Positions 1-6,195 of a stretch of DNA of 8,277 nucleotides are shown here, piece after piece (the first letter of the stretch is position 1; every line of letters starts with the position of its first letter). The translations under genes were made by a program, and so were the position numbers. Where the stretch lies: NCBI GenBank assembly GCA_021784265.1, contig JAJXTA010000095.1, forward strand, positions 1-8,277. Reading direction: 5' to 3'. The notes beneath the pieces are model-generated. The model was given only the letters and a program-made list of their open reading frames with translations. It did not search any database and was not told where the DNA came from. Source of the stretch: a bacterium (lineage in GTDB: Bacteria > Verrucomicrobiota > Verrucomicrobiia > Limisphaerales > J093).

Positions 1-55
1 TAGATAATCTATAGCACTTCGTCAACCAAAAAGTGGTCCCGCGTCCCCTTTTTCG
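1..55. repeat. AT-rich palindrome plus A5/T5 hairpin, possible mobile-repeat end
   Basis: The left edge differs in composition from the GC-rich rest of the window. Positions 1-11 form an odd palindrome (TAGAT, centre A, ATCTA), and CTATAG at 9-14 is a second short palindrome. Positions 28-33 (AAAAAG) pair with 48-53 (CTTTTT); the stem continues through one mismatch (34/47) to two more G-C pairs (35-36/45-46) around an eight-base loop. An A-tract/T-tract hairpin of this kind can act as a weak bidirectional terminator. The overall look (AT-rich palindrome next to a GGGGACGCGGGACC-type stretch on the minus strand) resembles dispersed palindromic repeats and REP/IS200-like element ends. That is pattern memory only; no transposase is visible and the element is cut by the window edge. 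Confidence 0.3.
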
Positions 56-184
56 GCATCTTCTTACGGCACCGGCCAAATTAGCCGAGGATCAGGGTGG
101 GGCCGGCGGTCCTGGCGGGCTCGAGGGCGAGCGCCGTCCACACTCCATTGAAGACTACGAGCCGGCAGACGGTCCAATGACCGC
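56..184 (+). other. Non-coding leader of the serine hydrolase gene
   Basis: This is the rest of the 184-base upstream region. The hydrolase frame is closed by a TGA at 149-151, and between that stop and the ATG at 185 there is no other in-frame ATG, GTG or TTG, which fixes the start. I see no clear Shine-Dalgarno sequence just upstream of 185. An ATG at 177 is in another frame. I could not identify a convincing sigma-70 type promoter. The small open frames crossing this stretch on both strands have no recognisable protein features. Confidence 0.4.
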
Positions 185-1360
185 ATGCAACTCCCATCTC
201 AGACTCACAATCGTTGGCGGACCCGGTGGCTGGTGGCGTTGGCGGGGATCGGGGTGGGGCTCCAGGCCGGTGACCCGGCGGCCCCCTCCCTGGCGGCACG
301 GCTCGCACCGTTCGTGGCCCACCACAGCTTGGCCGGTGCGGTGATGGTGGTGGCCGCGAAGGACCGGGTGCTGCGGACCGAAACCGTTGGCTTCGCCGAT
401 CTCGCCACCCGCGCGCCGATGAAGCCCGATACCCTCTTCTGGATCGCCTCGCAGTCCAAAGCGATGACCGCGGCCGCCTTGCTCATGCTCGTGGACGAAG
501 GCCGGGTCAGCCTCGAGGCGCCCGTTGCCACCTACCTGCCGGAGTTCAAGGACCAGATGCTGGTCGTCGAGCGGGACGCCGCGCACACCCTCCTGCGCCG
601 TCCCCCGCACCCGATCACGGTGCGCGAGATCCTGACGCATACCAGTGGGTTGCCGTTCACCTCGGCCTTGGAGGAGCCGACGTTGGACGCGTTGCCCTTG
701 CGCGTGGCGGTGCGCAGCTACGCGATGACACCGTTGCAGTTCGCGCCCGGCACGCGGTATCAGTATAGCAATGCCGGATTCAACACCGCCGGCCGGATCC
801 TCGAGGTGGTGAGCGGCATGCCTTACGAACAGTTCATGGAACGGCGCCTGTTCCAGCCGCTTGGGATGAAGGACACCACCTTTTGGCCCACCGCCCGCCA
901 ACTGCAACGGCTGGCCAAGTCCTATCGCGCCAACGGCGACCACACCGGGCTGGAGGAGACCTCGATTACGCAGTTGCATTATCCGCTGTCGGATCGCCGC
1001 CACCGGTTCCCGATGCCGGCGGGTGGGCTCTTCTCCACCGCGCGGGACGTGGCCGGCTTCTGCCAGATGGTGCTCAACGGAGGCGAACTTGGCGGCCGGC
1101 GCCTCCTCTCGCCGGCGGCGGTGAAGGCCATGACCACCCGCCAAACCGGGCCTGGGCTCCCCCAGAGCTACGGGTTCGGCTGGGCGATTGGAGACGCCTG
1201 GTATGGCCACGGCGGGGCGTACGCGACCGACATGACCGTGGAATGGCGCCGGGGGCTGGTCCTGGTCTGGATGGTCCAGCACGCGAGTTATTCCGGCGAT
1301 GGAGCCAAGAGCCTCGAGGCCTTCAAGCAGGCCGCGTTGGCCGAGCATTGGGAACGGTAG
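185..1360 (+). CDS. Secreted serine hydrolase, class C beta-lactamase / DD-peptidase-like fold (beta-lactamase superfamily)
   Basis: A 391-residue protein of the serine beta-lactamase-related family (AmpC, EstB and DD-peptidase relatives), close to the usual length. An Arg-rich start followed by a hydrophobic stretch at about residues 15-28 (WLVALAGIGVG) looks like a Sec signal peptide, with likely cleavage near LQA-GD, so it should act in the periplasm or outside the cell. The nucleophile motif SxxK is at residues 89-92 (SQSK), inside the typical context FWIASQSKAMTAAALL. The Tyr-Ser-Asn motif is at 194-196 (RYQYSNAGF), and the C-terminal HGG motif is at 342-344, replacing the KTG of true class C beta-lactamases. 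Other family landmarks are ILTHTSGLP (149-157), a MPAGGLFST loop (277-285) and YGFGW (329-333). All expected catalytic residues are present. HGG rather than KTG favours an esterase, D-amino-peptidase or peptidase-like activity over antibiotic hydrolysis, but substrate cannot be read from sequence. It converges on the GH28 gene, and nothing ties it functionally to the minus-strand genes. No cysteine lipobox is seen. Confidence 0.9.
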   Translation: MQLPSQTHNRWRTRWLVALAGIGVGLQAGDPAAPSLAARLAPFVAHHSLAGAVMVVAAKDRVLRTETVGFADLATRAPMKPDTLFWIASQSKAMTAAALLMLVDEGRVSLEAPVATYLPEFKDQMLVVERDAAHTLLRRPPHPITVREILTHTSGLPFTSALEEPTLDALPLRVAVRSYAMTPLQFAPGTRYQYSNAGFNTAGRILEVVSGMPYEQFMERRLFQPLGMKDTTFWPTARQLQRLAKSYRANGDHTGLEETSITQLHYPLSDRRHRFPMPAGGLFSTARDVAGFCQMVLNGGELGGRRLLSPAAVKAMTTRQTGPGLPQSYGFGWAIGDAWYGHGGAYATDMTVEWRRGLVLVWMVQHASYSGDGAKSLEAFKQAALAEHWER

Positions 1361-1402
1361 AACCGGGGCGGCGTTGCTCGCGGAGACGCGGGTCGGAGGC
1401 GC

Positions 1403-1422
1403 CCCGGGCCCAGCCGCCCGGG
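1403..1422. terminator. GC hairpin between convergent genes
   Basis: A perfect 7-bp inverted repeat (CCCGGGC at 1403-1409, GCCCGGG at 1416-1422) flanks the six-base loop CCAGCC. It sits 42 bases after the hydrolase stop and one base after the GH28 stop codon, inside the 63-base convergent gap. Position and symmetry suit a shared transcription end signal. There is no T-tract on either side, so it is not a classical intrinsic terminator, and short GC stems arise easily in such DNA. Confidence 0.35.
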
Positions 1423-1423
1423 A

Positions 1424-3088
1424 TCAGAGCCGGGTCGCGTTGCCGAGGGCGGCGACGGTGCGGGGCGGCACCTCGGGGGTGGTGCGCACCGCCTCGGTGG
1501 CGGCCAGCAGTTGGTTATCGGTGAGCACGATCTCCTCGCTCTGGTCGCCTCGCACCTCGAGAAACGCCTTCGTGCCGGGGGGTGCGCCGCAGCCGCGGAC
1601 CCAGGCGCGCTTGGTTTGCACCAGCCTGACCACGGGCTCCTGCCCCACGGTCGGCGCGCTCCGCAGACCGTCGAGCTCCAGGTCTTTCACGTCTTCGCAG
1701 AACACCGCCGGCCTCGCCTCGGTCCGCGCCGCGCTCAATTCCAGATGGCGCAGGCGCAACCCCCGCACGTGCCGAAAGTAGAAGCCGAAGGCGGGCAGCC
1801 GACCGAAGTTCCGGGCCTCGGGGTAGCCGCGCGGCAGCTCCGGGATGAGGCGGTGGGTCCAGTCGGCTGGGCCTCCTTCCTGGCTCTCGAAACGGAGGTT
1901 CGATAGTGTCACCTCCTCGATGTCGAACCCGGGCAGACCGGTCACCGAACTGGTGAGCACGGAATCGGTGGCGTGGATATTCTCGATCATCACCCCGCGG
2001 AGCGTCCCCGGGGTGCCGTCGGGCCGGGGCGTGCGGTTGCCGCGGCGGATGAAGATGGGCGTGCGCACGCGTTGCATGCGAATGTTGGAGACGAGCACGC
2101 CTTCCAGCCAGCCGCCATCGACCATTTCCAAAGCGATGCCGGAGATGACCCGCGCGTTGAGCGGAACGTCGTCGTTAAAAATCACCGAGTTGCTGAAGAC
2201 GATGTTTTCGAAACCGCCGCGGGTCGCCGTGCCGAACTTCAATCCGTTGCAGCAACTGGAGAGGATGCAGTTGGTGATGGTGATGTTCCGCGTGGGGCGC
2301 AGCGCCTCGCCGTAGGGGTTCTCGCTCTTGAGGCAGATGGCATCGTCGCCCGTCTCGATGAGGCAGTCGGAGATGAGGACGTTGCGGCAGCAGGTCGGGT
2401 CGATGCCATCGGTGTTTGGGCCCCAGACCGGGTTGTGGATGCGGAGGCCGCGGATGAAGACGTTGTCGCAATGGATCGGGCGCAGGGTCCAGCCCGGGGC
2501 GTTCTGGATCCGCACGTCGGTGAGGTGGAGGTTGGTGCAGTTGTAAAACTCCAAGAGCGGCGAGGGGCGAGGCCGCGGCTTCCAGTCGTAGGTGGCGACG
2601 TCGCGCCAACCGTCGGCCGCCGAGGGTTTGACGCGGCCGCTGGGCTCCCAAAAGGCCGGGCCTTGGCCATCGAGGCAGCCCGGCCCCGCGAGCCCCAAAT
2701 CCTCGGCGTCCCGGGCAAAGATGAGGTGCCGCTGATTGGCGTCACCCCGGGCGGGCGGTCCGGAGCGCGGCGCGTAATCGGCGAGCTTGGTGCTTCCGAG
2801 CAGCGTCGCGCCGGCGTCGAGGTACAGGGTAACGCGACTGCGCAGCTCCACCATCCCGGAGAGGTAACGGCCGGGGGGGAGATAAACCAAACCCCCACCC
2901 GCGGCGTGGCAGGCGGTCACCGCCGCGTTCAGCGCCTCCGTCGTGAGCGTCTGGCCGTCGCCTACCGCACCGAACTGGCGGACATCGAAAACCCGCGTGG
3001 CGGCTCCGGCCGGCAGGGCGGCGGTGGCGCCGAGGGTATCACCGGCGGCGATCAGCCCTACCGCGGCGAGCATTTCTCTACGGGTCAT
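1424..3088 (-). CDS. Tat-exported GH28-family / pectin-lyase-fold glycoside hydrolase (polygalacturonase-like)
   Basis: A 554-residue protein with a right-handed beta-helix of the GH28 polygalacturonase class. The open frame runs further upstream, but the ATG at 3088 is preferred because it gives a twin-arginine signal (TRREMLAAVG, residues 2-11) followed by a hydrophobic, Ala-rich stretch and possible cleavage near residue 30. The mature protein opens with the pectate-lyase-3-type segment FDVRQFGAVGDG (34-45) and GGGLVYLPPGRYL (64-76). The active-site region is NTDGID (225-230) and GDDAICLKS (247-255), giving the three catalytic-type Asp residues D227, D248 and D249. The canonical GHG and RIK motifs are not found: at the expected GHG position the protein reads CCNGLKFGT (279-287). 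Residues of about 435-550 look like extra helix coils. Pectin-type polysaccharide cleavage is the family expectation; the altered motifs leave the substrate open. It lies 77 bases downstream of the kinase gene, same strand. No good ribosome binding site is seen before the ATG. Confidence 0.88.
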   Translation of the reverse strand: MTRREMLAAVGLIAAGDTLGATAALPAGAATRVFDVRQFGAVGDGQTLTTEALNAAVTACHAAGGGLVYLPPGRYLSGMVELRSRVTLYLDAGATLLGSTKLADYAPRSGPPARGDANQRHLIFARDAEDLGLAGPGCLDGQGPAFWEPSGRVKPSAADGWRDVATYDWKPRPRPSPLLEFYNCTNLHLTDVRIQNAPGWTLRPIHCDNVFIRGLRIHNPVWGPNTDGIDPTCCRNVLISDCLIETGDDAICLKSENPYGEALRPTRNITITNCILSSCCNGLKFGTATRGGFENIVFSNSVIFNDDVPLNARVISGIALEMVDGGWLEGVLVSNIRMQRVRTPIFIRRGNRTPRPDGTPGTLRGVMIENIHATDSVLTSSVTGLPGFDIEEVTLSNLRFESQEGGPADWTHRLIPELPRGYPEARNFGRLPAFGFYFRHVRGLRLRHLELSAARTEARPAVFCEDVKDLELDGLRSAPTVGQEPVVRLVQTKRAWVRGCGAPPGTKAFLEVRGDQSEEIVLTDNQLLAATEAVRTTPEVPPRTVAALGNATRL

Positions 3089-3103
3089 GGCGGGAGTGTA
3101 GTG

Positions 3104-3155
3104 GGTTGGCTCCAGGCGCCAACCGGAATCGCATGGCGGAGCGATCCCCGCGGGG
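3104..3155 (-). promoter_or_regulatory. Inverted repeats in the kinase-GH28 spacer
   Basis: The 77-base gap contains a perfect 7-bp stem (GGTTGGC at 3104-3110, GCCAACC at 3118-3124) with a seven-base loop, and a self-complementary CCCCGCGGGG at 3146-3155 just after the kinase stop. On the transcript, the 7-bp hairpin ends 15 bases before the GH28 start codon. The only GGAG-like ribosome-binding sequence (CTCC at 3110-3113 on the plus strand) lies in its loop and stem, too far from the ATG to be a normal site. There is no T-tract. It could modulate GH28 translation, stabilise or end the upstream message, or be chance. Confidence 0.35.
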
Positions 3156-3165
3156 CGCGCCGCGG

Positions 3166-6018
3166 TCAGGCGTCGTTTCCGGCGCCTGAGTCGGGCCCCT
3201 GCAGCATCCGCGCGATCAGGGCCAAGACCTGCTCGAGCCGGAAGGGCTTGGCCAGGAACGCCACGGGCCCGTCCAGGCCCGCCGTGCCGACCGGGGGCGC
3301 CGATTCTCCGCTCATCACGATGACCGGCAGGCGCGGGTGCTGTTGGCGGAGGGCGGCCAACGCCTTGCGCCCGTCCCAAAGCGGCATGGTCATATCGAGC
3401 ATCACCAGCCGCACCTCCTCGCCGCGCTGCCCCAGCAAGGCCAACCCCTCGACACCGTCCCCGGCGCACAGGGCCCGGTAGCCGTAGTCGGTGAGCACCG
3501 GAGCGATCATCTCACGCACCGAGCGCTCGTCATCGACGAACAAGATGAGTTCACCCGCTCCCCGGGGCAACTCGGCCGGCGCCGCCGGCGCGGCGGGGCG
3601 CGTCCCCGCGGGCGCCCGTGGCAGATAAAGCTCGAAGGTGGTCCCTTCGCCCACCTCGCTGGTGACGTTGAGGAACCCGCCATGCAGGGCCACGATCCGC
3701 GCGGTGGTGGACAGGCCCAGGCCCGTCCCCTGCCCCGGGGCTTTGGTGGTGAAGAACGGATCGAAGATGCGCGGGAGGTTCTCCAGGGGGATGCCCACGC
3801 CGGTGTCGGCCACCAGCACCATCACGTAGGCCCCGGGCTGCCCGCGGGGAATGGCCTCAGCTTCTTCCTGGCTTAACTGGACGTTATCAACGGCCAGCGT
3901 CAGTTTGCCGCCTTGCGGCATGGCGTCGCGCGCGTTCACGCAGAGATTCAGGAGGACCTGGTGCAATTGCGTGGGATTGCCTTTGATGGGCCAAAGGTCC
4001 GGCGGGGTCATCACCGCCAAGGAGATCGACTTGGGAAAGGTCTGGCGGATCACCCGCTCGATCTCCTCGAGCAACCCGGCCAGCGTGAGGGCTTGTTGCT
4101 CCCCTTCATCCCCGCGGCAGAACCAGAGTACTTGCCGGACCATGTCGGCGCCGCGGTGGGTGCTGGCTTCCATGATCCCGAGCATGCGCTGTGTCGGGGC
4201 GTCGCGCTGGTGCTTGCGGAGGAGCTGGATGCCCATGAGGATGGGGGCCAGCGCGTTGTTGAGGTCGTGGGCCATGCCGCCAGCCAACGCCCCAATCGTC
4301 TCGACGCGTTGGGTGCGCAGGAAGCGGGCTTCCAAGCGCTTCTTCTCGGTGATGTCGGTGTTGATGAGCAGGATCGACTTGGGTTGCCCATCCTCCTGCC
4401 GGATCAAGGTCCAGCGGCTCGCCGCCACCACCGTCTGGCCGCGGCGCGTCGCCTGGTGCAATTCTCCGACCCAGCGTCCCTCCGCCAGCACGGTCTGGCG
4501 CGCCTCGGCCACCTGCGCCGCCGAGGGGGCGAAGAGCTGGCGGGCGGTCGCCTCGCTTTCCAGCTCGGCGGGCGTCCAGCCGTACAGCTGGAGCGCGCTG
4601 GGGTTGGCATAAACGATCTGTCCGGCCAGGTTCTGGACCAGGATCGCGTCCTGCGCTTCCTCGATCAACGCGGCCTGCTCCTTGATCTTGGCCTCCGCGG
4701 CCCGGCGCTGGGCCTCGAGGCGGCGGCGCTGGCGGTACCACTCGGCGGACTCGAAGAGCACCGAGCCGCCCAACGCCGTGGGAATCTGGACCGCCGCCGT
4801 GATCAGCCACGGCCACCAGAGGCGGTCATGCGCAAAGAACCAGAGCGTGATCCCCAGCAGCAGGGCGTTGGCCAGCAGTGCCAACGCCGTGGCGGCTACG
4901 GGTCGGAACCGGAAGAGCCCCACCCCCGCCAGCACCCCCAGCCCGAGCAGCAGGCCCGCCTCGCAGTTCTCGGAAGGGCGGCCCAGCCCATCCTGCCGCA
5001 GCAGGTTCAACATCTGCGTCGCATGCACCTCGACCCCGGGCATGAACAAGCCCTTGTCCGACCACCCGGAGAAAGGACTGCGCTGTTCGTCGCGGCGTTC
5101 GGTGAACGCCCCCACCATGGGGCGCGCCCCGACAAAGACGATCCGGTCCCGGAAGAAAGCGTCGGCGACGCCGTTGGGGTCCAGCGCTTGGCTGTAGCTC
5201 ACGTGCGGGACGGTCAGGGGGCCGCCATAGTAATAGACCCACCGCGGGGGTGGGTTGGTGAGCCCCGGCCGGGCCACTGCCAGCCCGAGCAACCGCGCGG
5301 TGGACCAGACCAAGCTCGGTTGGCCCTCGGCGAGAAAGCCGGGAAACTGGCGCCGAACCACGAAGTCTTCGTCCACTCCCGTGTACGCGATGCCCCAGCC
5401 GGCCGCCGCCGCCCGCAGGTGTGGTTCGGGCAACAAGGCGGTCAGGCTCCGGACCCATTCGGCCTGGCCCGTGTTTTCGCTGGAAGGATTCAGTTCGGCC
5501 CCGAGGATGACGCGGCCGTTGGCTCGAATGGCCTCGGCGAACTGGCGATCCGCCTCCAGGTCGGGTCCGGGATCGCTGAAAATGATGTCAAACACGACCG
5601 CCCGGGCGCCGGCGCGGGTCAAGCGCCGGAGGAGCCGGGCGTGCAAGGCGCGGCTCCACGGCTCGGCGGGATTCTGCTTTTCCCGCAGATAGGACTCCAG
5701 GTCGAGATAGACGATCACGACGGGGGAATCGCGCAACGTCGGCCGCCAAGGAGCCGTGAGGCTGAACGAGGTGTTGTAGCTGGTCCGCACTAGGGCCCGA
5801 CCCAAGGCTGACTCCGGCGAGAGGAGGCGCAAGGTCGTGAGGGCGAGCACGGCGACGATGCCCGCGGTGGCCAGGGCCCGGGGATGGTCCCGGAGCCAGC
5901 CACTCCCCCGGCCGGAATTCACGCGCGCCGGCCCCACCTCGGAGGCGGCGGGAACGGTGGCGGAGCGGGAGGCCGCGCCCTCGGCCTCCGCCGTGCGCGG
6001 CGGGCTCGGAAGCGACAT
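3166..6018 (-). CDS. CHASE2-PAS hybrid sensor histidine kinase with C-terminal receiver domain
   Basis: A 950-residue inner-membrane hybrid kinase. After a Pro/Ala-rich N-terminal tail comes one membrane segment (about 48-66), then a periplasmic CHASE2 sensor region (about 75-345, with VVIVYLDLESY at 100-110 and DRIVFVGA at 291-298). Three further membrane segments follow (about 353-371, 374-396, 400-420), the standard CHASE2 topology. A short coiled coil (about 424-455) leads to a PAS domain (about 452-560, ending in LINTDITEKK). The kinase core shows the H-box AHDLNNAL (phospho-acceptor H584), N-box NLCVNARDAM (N695), DTGVG (738-742), FDPFFTTK (752-759) and GQGTGLGLS (762-770). A Pro/Ala linker joins it to a receiver domain with DD at 829-830, phospho-acceptor D875 (LVMLDMTMP) and K924. 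All catalytic residues are intact. There is no DNA-binding or other output domain, so signal must pass to an HPt or regulator not in this window. The ATG at 6018 is chosen because the frame upstream is not domain-like; an in-frame GTG at 6036 would add six residues. No strong ribosome binding site is seen for either. Confidence 0.93.
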   Translation of the reverse strand: MSLPSPPRTAEAEGAASRSATVPAASEVGPARVNSGRGSGWLRDHPRALATAGIVAVLALTTLRLLSPESALGRALVRTSYNTSFSLTAPWRPTLRDSPVVIVYLDLESYLREKQNPAEPWSRALHARLLRRLTRAGARAVVFDIIFSDPGPDLEADRQFAEAIRANGRVILGAELNPSSENTGQAEWVRSLTALLPEPHLRAAAAGWGIAYTGVDEDFVVRRQFPGFLAEGQPSLVWSTARLLGLAVARPGLTNPPPRWVYYYGGPLTVPHVSYSQALDPNGVADAFFRDRIVFVGARPMVGAFTERRDEQRSPFSGWSDKGLFMPGVEVHATQMLNLLRQDGLGRPSENCEAGLLLGLGVLAGVGLFRFRPVAATALALLANALLLGITLWFFAHDRLWWPWLITAAVQIPTALGGSVLFESAEWYRQRRRLEAQRRAAEAKIKEQAALIEEAQDAILVQNLAGQIVYANPSALQLYGWTPAELESEATARQLFAPSAAQVAEARQTVLAEGRWVGELHQATRRGQTVVAASRWTLIRQEDGQPKSILLINTDITEKKRLEARFLRTQRVETIGALAGGMAHDLNNALAPILMGIQLLRKHQRDAPTQRMLGIMEASTHRGADMVRQVLWFCRGDEGEQQALTLAGLLEEIERVIRQTFPKSISLAVMTPPDLWPIKGNPTQLHQVLLNLCVNARDAMPQGGKLTLAVDNVQLSQEEAEAIPRGQPGAYVMVLVADTGVGIPLENLPRIFDPFFTTKAPGQGTGLGLSTTARIVALHGGFLNVTSEVGEGTTFELYLPRAPAGTRPAAPAAPAELPRGAGELILFVDDERSVREMIAPVLTDYGYRALCAGDGVEGLALLGQRGEEVRLVMLDMTMPLWDGRKALAALRQQHPRLPVIVMSGESAPPVGTAGLDGPVAFLAKPFRLEQVLALIARMLQGPDSGAGNDA

Positions 6019-6087
6019 GCGTCGCGTGTCTTTCACAGGCGATCCAGAGCAATCGGGCCCCCGCGGGCGCTGGGCGAAGGCCGGCGC

Positions 6088-6159
6088 ACCACCGCCAGCC
6101 GGTGGTCCGGGCCCCCGAGCCCGGCGGGGACTTGTCCCCGACAATACCCGACCCGCCGG
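6088..6159 (-). promoter_or_regulatory. Three abutting hairpins with a competing long-range stem
   Basis: The 177-base gap between the barrel gene and the kinase gene contains three perfect inverted repeats with no bases between them. These are ACCACCG/CGGTGGT (6088-6094/6100-6106, loop 5), CCGGGC/GCCCGG (6107-6112/6119-6124, loop 6) and CGGGGAC/GTCCCCG (6125-6131/6134-6140, centre TT). In addition, CCGGCGGG at 6121-6128 is perfectly complementary to CCCGCCGG at 6152-6159. This 8-bp stem overlaps arms of the second and third hairpins, so the structures exclude each other. The minus-strand transcript would make the 6152-6159 arm first. Termination/attenuation, message processing or stability control, or a protein-binding palindrome are all possible. 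There is no T-tract after any stem. High GC raises the chance of accidental pairing. Confidence 0.45.
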
Positions 6160-6195
6160 CCTAACTCCAGGAGGAATGCGCCCGGGGGCAAATCC

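Noticed and set aside
155..1348. A 397-codon minus-strand open frame opposite the serine hydrolase
   Set aside because: The plus strand carries SxxK, YSN and HGG motifs in order with a signal peptide. The antisense product is His/Arg/Gly-rich without features.
185..1360. Serine hydrolase as an antibiotic-resistance beta-lactamase
   Set aside because: The third motif is HGG rather than KTG, and the wider family is mostly esterases and peptidases. There is no ampR-like regulator or resistance context.
3089..3469. A 127-residue N-terminal extension of the GH28 frame into the kinase gene
   Set aside because: It would overlap the receiver-domain coding region, is Arg/Gly/Ala-rich, and would bury the twin-arginine signal that starts at 3088.
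1973..3481. A 502-codon plus-strand open frame across the GH28 gene and the kinase end
   Set aside because: It overlaps two real genes and their spacer, and shows only composition-driven sequence.
3913..5793. A 626-codon plus-strand open frame opposite the kinase
   Set aside because: The opposite strand encodes an intact CHASE2-PAS-kinase-receiver protein. The plus-strand translation is low-complexity, without motifs.
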